Positions 15,130 through 21,644 of a stretch of 32,873 nucleotides of DNA are shown here, piece after piece. The notes below the pieces were generated by a model. The model did no database searches. It saw only the letters and a list, made by a program, of their open reading frames with translations, and was not told the origin of the DNA. Position 1 is the stretch's first letter. Each line of letters begins with the position of its first letter. A program made the translations under genes and the position numbers. Source of the DNA: Candidatus Anaerofilum excrementigallinarum (GTDB taxonomy: Bacteria > Bacillota > Clostridia > Oscillospirales > Ruminococcaceae); the NCBI GenBank assembly GCA_019115305.1, contig DXDW01000148.1, positions 1-32,873 on the forward strand, given 5' to 3'.

Positions 15130-16608
15130 TCAGTTTTCCGCCGCCAGCCGGCAGAGCAGCCGGACCAGAGGGGGATAGCCGGGGCTGTCGGCCTGGATGG
15201 GGGCAAGGCCCGCCTGCTCCATGGCCCGGGCGGTGACCGGCCCCATGGCGGCCGCGGCGGCGCCGGATAGGCGGGCGGCCAGAGTGGTTCCCTCGGCGGC
15301 GGCCAGAGCCTGGCAGCGTTCCACCGCCGAAGCGCAGGTGAACACCGCAAAATCAAAGGGACCGGCGGGCAGGGCGGTTTGCTCGGCTGTGTTGCGGTAG
15401 ACCGGGGCGTAGATCACCGGCACCCCCAGGCTTTGCCAGCAGGGGGCGGGGTCACCCTCGGGGCCTACCAGCAGCAGCCGGTCGTCCTCCATCATCTCGT
15501 CGGCCAAAGCGGCGGCCAGACCCTCGCCGGTGGCGGCGGGAGAGATGAAGTCCGCCCGCAGGCCGTACTGTTCCAGGGCTTTGGCGGTGGCGGGGCCCAG
15601 AGCGGCGATCTGCACCCCGGCCAGACACCGGGCGTCGGCGCCGGCGGCCCGGGCGGCCTCAAAGAAGAATTTTACCCCGTTGCGGCTGGTGAAGGCCGCC
15701 CAGCTGGCTCCGGCCCCTTTGCAGAGACTGGCCCAGGCCTCGGGATGGGGTTCCAGCCGGGACACCTGCACCGCTTGGACAGCGGCTCCCTGTTCTTCCA
15801 GCAGCCGGGCCAGACGGCGGTCGGGACCGGTGCAGGGCAGCAGCACCCGGCGGCCAAAGAGGGGCCGGTTTTCAAACCAGTTGAGCTGCTGGCCCAGAGC
15901 CACCGCCGGGCCGATGGCGATGAGGGCGGGGCTTTCCAGCCCCAGCCGGTCTGCCTCGGCGGCGATGGTGTCCAAAGTGCTCCGGGCGGTGCGCTGGGTG
16001 GGCAAAGTGGCCCGGGAGATGATGGCGGCGGGGGTGTGGCCGGGCTTGCCGGCTTGCAGCAGCCGCCGGGATATCTCCTCCAGCCGGGACAGGCCCATGA
16101 GCAGCACCAAAGTGTCGTCGGTGCGGGCCAGCTGGGCAAAATCCAGCCCGCCGAAGCCGTCGGCCAGGTCGTGGGCGGTGTAGACCCGAAATCCCCGGGC
16201 GATGCCCCGGTGGGTGATGGGGATACCCGCGGCGGCCAGCCCGGCCACCGCGCTGGTGATGCCCGGCACCACCTCAAAGGGCACCCCCTGTTCTTTTAAA
16301 TATAAACATTCTTCGCCCCCGCGGCCAAAGACGAAGGGGTCGCCCCCTTTGAGCCGCACCACCGTCTGGTGCTGGCCCGCCTTCTGTGCCAGCAGCCGGC
16401 AGATTTCTGCCTGGGGCATGGTGTGGTGACCGGCGGTCTTACCCACGTCGATCCTTTCACAGCCTGCCGGGGCCAGTTCCAGCAGCCGGGGGCCGATGAG
16501 CCGGTCGTAGACCAGGCAGTCGGCCTTTTCCAGCAGTTCCTTGCCCCGTACCGTGAGCAGGCCGGGATCTCCGGGGCCTGCGCCCACCAGATAGACAGTT
16601 CCCATCAT
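15130..16608 (-). CDS. cobA-hemD: Fused uroporphyrinogen-III methyltransferase/synthase
   Basis: This 492-residue fusion carries two activities. Residues about 1-245 are the SAM-dependent uroporphyrinogen-III C-methyltransferase, which makes precorrin-2. Signatures are VGAGPGDPGLLTVRG at the start, VVRLKGGDPFVFGRGGEE at about 83-100, and PGITSAVAGLAAAGIPITHRG. Residues about 250-492 are uroporphyrinogen-III synthase (HemD). HemD is poorly conserved; SRNGVKFFFEA, ALGPATAKALEQYG and FTCASAVERCQ fit the family. CobA-HemD fusions are common in Clostridia. The ATG at 16608 overlaps the hemC stop as ATGA, with AGGAGG ten bases before it. The fusion sends uroporphyrinogen III straight toward sirohaem or cobalamin. 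Confidence 0.96.
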   Translation of the reverse strand: MMGTVYLVGAGPGDPGLLTVRGKELLEKADCLVYDRLIGPRLLELAPAGCERIDVGKTAGHHTMPQAEICRLLAQKAGQHQTVVRLKGGDPFVFGRGGEECLYLKEQGVPFEVVPGITSAVAGLAAAGIPITHRGIARGFRVYTAHDLADGFGGLDFAQLARTDDTLVLLMGLSRLEEISRRLLQAGKPGHTPAAIISRATLPTQRTARSTLDTIAAEADRLGLESPALIAIGPAVALGQQLNWFENRPLFGRRVLLPCTGPDRRLARLLEEQGAAVQAVQVSRLEPHPEAWASLCKGAGASWAAFTSRNGVKFFFEAARAAGADARCLAGVQIAALGPATAKALEQYGLRADFISPAATGEGLAAALADEMMEDDRLLLVGPEGDPAPCWQSLGVPVIYAPVYRNTAEQTALPAGPFDFAVFTCASAVERCQALAAAEGTTLAARLSGAAAAAMGPVTARAMEQAGLAPIQADSPGYPPLVRLLCRLAAEN

Positions 16609-17528
16609 TGGCCGCAGGCCTCCTTTCGCCGGGCCAGCAGCCGGTCGGCCAGTTCCAGGGCCAGCTGCTCCGCCTGGGCGGCGGGGGCTTGGCCCCGCTG
16701 CCAGCCCACAAACCCGCCGTCGGCGCTGCCCAGCAGGCCGGTCATCACCGCGCGGTCCCCTTCCAGCCGGCAGTAGGCCCCCACCGGCAGATGGCAGCCG
16801 CCGTCCACCCGGGCGAGGAAAGCCCGCTCGGCTGCGGCGCAGAGGTGGGTCTCGGGGTCGGACAGGCTGTCCAGCATGGCTCGCAGTTCGGTATTTTCAG
16901 CGGCCACCTCCAATGCCAGGGTTCCCTGGCCGGGGGCCGGTACGAATTGGTCGGGGTCCAGCAGAAAGGCGATCTGGTTTTCCATCTCCAGACGCCGCAG
17001 TCCCGCTGCCGCCAGCACCAGGCCGTCCATGCCCTGGGCGTGCATCTTTTCGATGCGGGTGCCCACGTTGCCCCGGATGGGGGCAGGGCGCAGGTCGGGC
17101 CGGAGGGCCAGCAGCTGGGCGATGCGCCGCTTGCTGCCGGTGCCCACGCTGGCCCCCTGGGGCAGGGCCGCCAGGGGGGACGCCGCCGGGAAAGCCGCGG
17201 GCTTTGCCAGCACCAGGGCTTCCCGGGGGTCCTGCCGGCGCCAGAAACGGGTGTAGCAGAGCCCTTCCGGGGGCGCGGCGGGCATATCCTTCAGGCTGTG
17301 CACCGCCATCTGGATGGCGCCGTCCAGCAGCTGCTGCTCGATCTCCCGCACAAAAATGCCCTTTCCTCCCACCTGGTCCAGGGGGCGGTCCAGAATCCGG
17401 TCTCCCCGGGTGGTGATGACGGCGACGGAAAAGCGGTGCTGGGGATAGGCGGCCTGCAGCCGGTCGATCACCCATTGGGTCTGGGCCAGAGCCAGGGCGC
17501 TGCCCCGGCTGCCTACAATGTATTCCAT
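16605..17528 (-). CDS. hemC: Hydroxymethylbilane synthase (porphobilinogen deaminase)
   Basis: HemC links four porphobilinogens into hydroxymethylbilane, using a covalent dipyrromethane cofactor. The 307-residue product begins YIVGSRGSALALAQTQWV. It has TTRGDRILDRPLDQVGGKG and AVHSLKDMPA, with the catalytic Asp in the latter. The cofactor-binding cysteine lies in ARVDGGCHLPVGAYC. The length is normal. The ATG is five bases past the hemA stop, with GGAGG ten bases ahead, and the 3' end overlaps the cobA/hemD start. Confidence 0.97.
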   Translation of the reverse strand: MEYIVGSRGSALALAQTQWVIDRLQAAYPQHRFSVAVITTRGDRILDRPLDQVGGKGIFVREIEQQLLDGAIQMAVHSLKDMPAAPPEGLCYTRFWRRQDPREALVLAKPAAFPAASPLAALPQGASVGTGSKRRIAQLLALRPDLRPAPIRGNVGTRIEKMHAQGMDGLVLAAAGLRRLEMENQIAFLLDPDQFVPAPGQGTLALEVAAENTELRAMLDSLSDPETHLCAAAERAFLARVDGGCHLPVGAYCRLEGDRAVMTGLLGSADGGFVGWQRGQAPAAQAEQLALELADRLLARRKEACGQ

Positions 17529-17533
17529 GGAAA

Positions 17534-18775
17534 TTATTCCTCCGCGGTGTTGAAAAGATAGTCGATGGCCTGGGCCAGCCGGGCCTGATCCTGCTCGTTT
17601 TCCAGCTCCTTGAGCTGGCGGATGGGCTGGCGCAGCAGCCGATTCATACCGGCGTGGAGCAGCTTGCGCAGCAGCTTCTGCTGCCGGTCGCTGAGTTCCA
17701 GCCGGGCGCAGAGCAGGTCGGCGGTGTCGCTCTCCACCTGCTGCACCTGCTGGCGCAAAGTCTGGATAGGACGGTCCACGGCGCAGGCGGCCAGCCAGTG
17801 CCAGCTTTCTTCCACCGCCTCGTCCAGCATCTGCCGGGACTGGGCCGCCAGCTGCCGGCGGCGGGCCAGGTTTTCGGCGCTGGTCTGCTTGAGGCTGTCC
17901 ACATCCAGAAATACCGTGTCGGGGCGGTCAGCCAGGGCCGGGTCGATGTCCCGGGGCACCGCCAGATCCAGCAGGGCCAGGGGGCCGCTGTTTTGGGCCA
18001 GGTGCTCCGGCTGCAGCACCAGATGGGGGGCGCTGGTGGCGCTGACCACCACCTGGCAGCGGGGCAAAATCTGGCTGCGGCGGGCAAATTCCTGCCACTG
18101 CACAAGGCCGGGATATTCCTTTTCCAGGGCGGCGCCGGCTTCGGGGCTGCGGCAGCAGACATAAATTTTTTCCAGCCCGGCGGCGGCCAGATGCCGCAGG
18201 GCCAGCCGGGCCATCTGGCCGCTGCCCAGCACCGCCCCGGTGCGCCCGGCCAGACCGAACCGGCTTTCCAGCTGGCGGATGCCTATGTAACAGACCGAAA
18301 GGGGCTGCTGGCTGGCGGGGTAGGCGGTTTTCACCGCCTTGGCGCAGGCGGCGGCGTTCTGCAGCATGCGGTTCAGCTCCTTGCCCCCGGACCCGGTGGC
18401 CCGGGCAAAGGCCGCGGCCTGCTGCAGCTGGCCCAGGATCTGGTCCTCCCCCAGTATCTGGGAATCCAGCCCCGCCGCCACCAGAAACAGCTGCTCCAAA
18501 GCGGGCTTGCCTTCCAGGGCGTAGAGGTGGGGTTCCAGCTCCTGACCGCAGGCGGAAAGAAAGGCCCGGCGGACGGCGGCGGGCTGGTGGGGCTGGGTAT
18601 ACATATAATAAATTTCGGTGCGGTTGCAGGTGGCCAGAATGGCGCACTGGTCCATCCCTTCCCGGGCCAGGGCGGCGGCCAGGTCCAGCTTTTTCCGGTC
18701 GGAAAAAGCGGCCTGGGCCCGCAGGTCCAGGGGGGCGGTGCGATAACTGAGGCCCAACAGGCCGGGTGTGATCAA
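17534..18775 (-). CDS. hemA: Glutamyl-tRNA reductase, probable TTG start
   Basis: HemA reduces glutamyl-tRNA to glutamate-1-semialdehyde with NADPH, the committed step of the C5 pathway. No ATG suits the start. A TTG at 18775 lies 11 bases after AAAGGAG and gives 413 residues. With this start the catalytic cysteine of ATCNRTEIYY falls at residue 50, the same number as in the E. coli enzyme, which supports the choice. LITPGLLGLSYRTAPLDLR, then GLDSQILGEDQILGQ, then the NADPH-binding GAVLGSGQMARLALRHL are all present, with a C-terminal dimerisation helix. The frame stays open upstream, but those codons are not HemA-like. It heads the hem operon. Confidence 0.94.
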   Translation of the reverse strand: MITPGLLGLSYRTAPLDLRAQAAFSDRKKLDLAAALAREGMDQCAILATCNRTEIYYMYTQPHQPAAVRRAFLSACGQELEPHLYALEGKPALEQLFLVAAGLDSQILGEDQILGQLQQAAAFARATGSGGKELNRMLQNAAACAKAVKTAYPASQQPLSVCYIGIRQLESRFGLAGRTGAVLGSGQMARLALRHLAAAGLEKIYVCCRSPEAGAALEKEYPGLVQWQEFARRSQILPRCQVVVSATSAPHLVLQPEHLAQNSGPLALLDLAVPRDIDPALADRPDTVFLDVDSLKQTSAENLARRRQLAAQSRQMLDEAVEESWHWLAACAVDRPIQTLRQQVQQVESDTADLLCARLELSDRQQKLLRKLLHAGMNRLLRQPIRQLKELENEQDQARLAQAIDYLFNTAEE

Positions 18776-18823
18776 AATGGCTGCATCTCCTTTGCCGGGC
18801 CGGTGCCCCGGCCGATTGCTTTT

Positions 18824-18852
18824 ATTATACAGCCGCGGGCAAAAAAAGTACA
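18824..18852 (-). promoter_or_regulatory. Probable promoter of the hem operon
   Basis: On the minus strand a perfect TATAAT lies about 50 bases before the hemA TTG. The -35 region (TGTACT at 17 bases) is poor, so an activator may be needed. I see no cobalamin riboswitch in the short leader. Confidence 0.5.
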
Positions 18853-18907
18853 CCATTCCGGCCAAAACCCGCCGCCGCGGCCGGTTCCTTTTTCGCCTTT
18901 CTGCCGG

Positions 18908-18936
18908 TTGCCGCCGGCGGCCAAATGGGGTACAAT
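18908..18936 (+). promoter_or_regulatory. Promoter for the HAD phosphatase gene
   Basis: TTGCCG and TACAAT are separated by exactly 17 bases, about 35 bases before the start codon and divergent from the hem operon. Confidence 0.7.
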
Positions 18937-18970
18937 AGGGACAGATTCTGGAGAATATGGGGGATTTTGT

Positions 18971-19627
18971 ATGGTACAAGGGGTCATTTTTGATATGGAC
19001 GGCTTGATGTTCGACACCGAGCGGCTATGGGATACCCTGTGGGAGCCCACCTGCCGGGAGATGGGGGTGGAGATGCCCGCCGACGTGGACGCCTTTCTGG
19101 CTTCGGGCCGGGGACTGGCCGGCCAGGCTCTGGCGGATCATATCCGGGAATATTTCCCCACGGTCGATCCCCAGAAAATGCTGCAGACTGCCTGGCGGCT
19201 GGCGGACGAACTGTTTGCCAAAGGGGTGCCCTGCAAGCCGGGGCTGTTTGAGCTGCTGGATGTGCTGGAGGAGCGGGGGATTCCCCGGATCGTGGCCAGT
19301 TCCAGCCCCCGGTCGATGATTTTGCAGAACCTTTCCACCACCGGGGCCGGCCGGTATTTTGCCCAGGTGGTATGCGGGGCGGATGTGGAGCACAGCAAGC
19401 CTGCGCCGGACATCTTTTTGCTGGCGGCCAGCCGGCTGGGGGCCGACATCCGCCGCTGCCTGGTGCTGGAGGACAGTCTCAACGGTCTGCGGGCGGCCCG
19501 GGCATCGGGGGCGGTTTCGGTGATGGTGCCGGATCTGCGGCCCTACGGCCCCGAAGTGGCCCCCTATGTGGATTATCTGAAGCAGGATCTGTCCCAGGTG
19601 ATCGATCTGCTGGACAGGGTGGAATAA
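18971..19627 (+). CDS. HAD-family phosphatase, beta-phosphoglucomutase-like
   Basis: This 218-residue cytoplasmic enzyme is a haloacid dehalogenase-type hydrolase, subfamily IA (HAD-IA/PGMB). Motif I is FDMDGLMFDTE (7-17) with the nucleophilic and acid/base Asp pair. A helical cap follows, then motif II (VASSSPRSM), motif III Lys in HSKPAPDIFL and motif IV LEDSLNG. It may be a sugar-phosphate phosphatase or phosphomutase; the substrate cannot be read from sequence. The ATG follows a G-rich stretch and a good promoter. The open frame extends far upstream over the hem genes, but only the part from 18971 is HAD-like. It forms a single-gene unit ended by a terminator. Confidence 0.9.
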   Translation: MVQGVIFDMDGLMFDTERLWDTLWEPTCREMGVEMPADVDAFLASGRGLAGQALADHIREYFPTVDPQKMLQTAWRLADELFAKGVPCKPGLFELLDVLEERGIPRIVASSSPRSMILQNLSTTGAGRYFAQVVCGADVEHSKPAPDIFLLAASRLGADIRRCLVLEDSLNGLRAARASGAVSVMVPDLRPYGPEVAPYVDYLKQDLSQVIDLLDRVE

Positions 19628-19637
19628 GCGCAAAAAA

Positions 19638-19675
19638 TCCCCGGTTTTGCACAGGGCAGAACCGGGAATTTTTCT
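19638..19675. terminator. Bidirectional terminator between convergent genes
   Basis: The stem CCCGGTTTTGC / GGCAGAACCGGG is flanked by AAAAAAT on the left and ATTTTTC on the right, so it has a T-tract in either direction. It serves both the HAD gene and the converging GIY-YIG/acetyltransferase gene. Confidence 0.88.
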
Positions 19676-19705
19676 GTATATCTGTGTTTTGCAAGCTGCA
19701 AACCA

Positions 19706-20524
19706 TCAGCCGTAGGCCAGCAGCCGGGCGACCTTCTCGGGGTCCATCTGATAAAAAGGCACCACCGGGGCGGGCTCGCCGTCGGCGGGGCGCAAAGCGT
19801 AGCCCCAGGTGCTCACCCCGTACCAGGCGCCCAGCTTCCAGCCGCAGTCGGGCTGCAGTCCCACCCGGACAAACCCCAGCCGGGCATGGAGCGCCTCGCT
19901 GGCGGGATTGGGGCTGGCGAGAACGCCGTAGGCGTTGTGGACCCCCTGCATTTCCAGCAAAGTCAGCAGCGCACCGTAGAGCCGCAGACCGCCCCCCTGG
20001 CCGCCCAGACCGGGGGCCATGTAGACGGTGGTCTCCACGTCCCAGCCGAAGGCTTCCCGGACGTGCCAGGGATGGGCGCAGGCAAAGCCCACGGGACCTT
20101 CGGGGCCTTCCAGCACCAGAAAGGGGTAATTCCGGCCGCTGTCCATCACCCACCGGGTATATTCCTCGGGGGAAGGGGTCTCATAGGCGAAGGTGACGGC
20201 GGTGTTCTTTACATAGTAGTCGTAAATTTTTTGCAGGGCGGGGCCGTCCTGGGGGCGGGCTAGACGAAGCCGGTGGGTCTGCCAGTTCTGGGCAAGGGCC
20301 TGCTTTTTCTTGTGGTCCAGCTGCTTGAGCCGGGCCTCCTGGCGGCGGGCGCAGCGGGCGTCGGGCAAGAGCAGGCAGAAGGCCAGTTCCAGCGGCCCCC
20401 GGCCCCGGGTATATTTGGCCCCTTTTCCGGCCCGGTGGGCCGCCAGCCGGGCGGGCATATCGGGGGTGTAGCCGGCGTAAAAGCTGTCATCCCCGCAGTG
20501 CAGCAGATAGGCGTGGGCGCTCAT
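19706..20524 (-). CDS. GIY-YIG nuclease-like domain fused to GNAT acetyltransferase
   Basis: This 272-residue protein joins two families. Residues about 3-80 are a UPF0213/YhbQ-type GIY-YIG domain: HAYLLHCGDDSFYAGYT, then the helix Arg in PARLAAH, GKGAKYTRGRGPLEL and the Glu in RRQEARLKQL. Residues about 86-245 are a GNAT acetyltransferase of the phosphinothricin/methionine sulfoximine type: RPQDGPALQKIYDYYVKNT, VTFAYETPSPEE, WDVETTVYMAP, then NPASEALHARLGFVRVG. The acetyl-CoA loop reads LGGQGGG, lacking the usual leading Arg/Gln. A short tail follows. The start overlaps the MYG1 stop as ATGA, so the two are translationally coupled. Each half is recognisable; the joint function is unknown. 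Confidence 0.88.
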   Translation of the reverse strand: MSAHAYLLHCGDDSFYAGYTPDMPARLAAHRAGKGAKYTRGRGPLELAFCLLLPDARCARRQEARLKQLDHKKKQALAQNWQTHRLRLARPQDGPALQKIYDYYVKNTAVTFAYETPSPEEYTRWVMDSGRNYPFLVLEGPEGPVGFACAHPWHVREAFGWDVETTVYMAPGLGGQGGGLRLYGALLTLLEMQGVHNAYGVLASPNPASEALHARLGFVRVGLQPDCGWKLGAWYGVSTWGYALRPADGEPAPVVPFYQMDPEKVARLLAYG

Positions 20525-21375
20525 TTGACTTCCGCTCCCGCCTGTTTGCTCTCCTGTGCCAGCCGGATGGCCTCCCGGCAGGCCTTAAGGGCGCCGGACT
20601 TGGAATCGGCGGTGATGAGGAAGGCGCTGGAATGGCAGAACCGCAGATCCTCGATGCCGCTGAGGGAAGGCAGCTCCTCGGCGGGCTGGCCGGCCCAGGC
20701 GGCGGGGAAGGGGACCTTGAGCTTTTTGGTGGCCCGGTCGTTTACGCCCTGGGCCGCAAAGCCGCCCCGCTGGCTGGGATAGACCACAAAAAGGATGTTG
20801 CTGTCGGCGGGGAGAAGGGTTTTCCAGGGCAGGTATTTGGGCAGCACCAGAATACCCTGCTGGGCTTTGGGCAGGGCCTGCTGTACCAGCTCCCGGGCCC
20901 GCTGTACCGCCCGCACCTCCTCCAGCCGGTTGGTCAGAATCTGCTGGGCGAAATCCACCGCCCGGAAAAAGCACTCGTCGGCACTTTCGGTGGAATCCCA
21001 CACCGGGTTGAAGCTGCCGATGGCGTCGGCCAGGGCGTTGTCGGAACCGGTGCAGTCGTTGAGGTCCAGATTCTGGACAAACCGCTCGTCCAGCCAGTCG
21101 GCTCCGGACTTGCCCACCAGATCCGGCCCCAGCACCTGCCAGAGCAGGCCGAAGGCGGCGTAGGGGTGTCCGTTGGGGCGCACAGGGCTGCCGGCGGCGT
21201 GGTGGTCGAACATGCCGTCGCCGATATCAAACACCAGACCGTCGAAATCGTCCGGTACCGCAAACCCCCGCTGGATCTGGATGTCGGGGCGGATGGTCCG
21301 CAGCAGGGCGGCGGAAAATACATCGTCGGCGTGGAATTTGCCGGCGTGGGTAAAAGCACGGGCAGGAAGTTTCAT
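20521..21375 (-). CDS. MYG1-family (UPF0160) DHH-like nuclease
   Basis: This 284-residue protein belongs to the MYG1 family, related to DHH phosphoesterases; the eukaryotic member is a 3'-5' RNA exonuclease. Metal-binding signatures are THAGKFHADDVFSAALL near the N-terminus, then FDIGDGMFDHHAAG and the family segment NGHPYAAFGLLW. Later motifs include LDLNDCTGSDNALADAIGSF and GGFAAQGVN. I chose ATG 21375 because AAGGTAG lies seven bases before it; an in-frame ATG at 21393 lacks a ribosome site. Bacterial members have no established function. It is preceded by a structured leader and coupled to the GIY-YIG/GNAT gene. Confidence 0.88.
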   Translation of the reverse strand: MKLPARAFTHAGKFHADDVFSAALLRTIRPDIQIQRGFAVPDDFDGLVFDIGDGMFDHHAAGSPVRPNGHPYAAFGLLWQVLGPDLVGKSGADWLDERFVQNLDLNDCTGSDNALADAIGSFNPVWDSTESADECFFRAVDFAQQILTNRLEEVRAVQRARELVQQALPKAQQGILVLPKYLPWKTLLPADSNILFVVYPSQRGGFAAQGVNDRATKKLKVPFPAAWAGQPAEELPSLSGIEDLRFCHSSAFLITADSKSGALKACREAIRLAQESKQAGAEVK

Positions 21376-21415
21376 AGGGCTACCTTCTTTCATAACAGGC
21401 CAGAGAAAAATTTTC

Positions 21416-21487
21416 GCCCGCCTTTTTTAAAAGGCGGCAGGGATTCCAAAGGGGCGGCGCCCCTTGGCCCCTCGCCGCAGCGAGGGG
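21416..21487 (-). other. Three back-to-back hairpins in the MYG1 leader
   Basis: In transcript order the stems are CCCCTCGC/GCGAGGGG (21487-21468), CCAAGGGGC/GCCCCTTTGG (21467-21446) and GCCGCCTTTT/AAAAGGCGGGC (21438-21416). They abut almost without spacers between the promoter and the ribosome site. The third is followed only after six bases by TTTTTC, so it is a weak terminator at best. They may be a dispersed palindromic element or an attenuator. Confidence 0.65.
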
Positions 21488-21498
21488 AAACTCTTGTC

Positions 21499-21527
21499 AT
21501 TATACCACATCCCGTTCTTAAGCGGAA
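21499..21527 (-). promoter_or_regulatory. Promoter for MYG1 and the GIY-YIG/GNAT gene
   Basis: On the minus strand a perfect TATAAT is preceded by TGG, an extended -10. The -35 (TTCCGC at 17 bases) is poor. The leader to the MYG1 start is about 115 bases. Confidence 0.6.
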
Positions 21528-21580
21528 TAGACCCCGCGTCTCGCCGCATAGCCTGAAAAACAAAGGCCGCCGGCAGACGG

Positions 21581-21609
21581 CTGTCTTTTTTGTCGAAATA
21601 TGCTACAAT
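21581..21609 (+). promoter_or_regulatory. Promoter for the amidase gene
   Basis: TACAAT at 21604-21609 is preceded by TGC (extended -10), with a weak CTGTCT -35 at 17 bases. It lies about 35 bases before the start codon. Confidence 0.6.
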
Positions 21610-21644
21610 CAAAGCAAATATCCCGGCCAAGGGAGGGGAACGCC

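Noticed and set aside
18776..18970. Cobalamin riboswitch upstream of hemA
   Set aside because: The leader from the -10 to the start is only about 50 bases, and I see no B12-box-like sequence.
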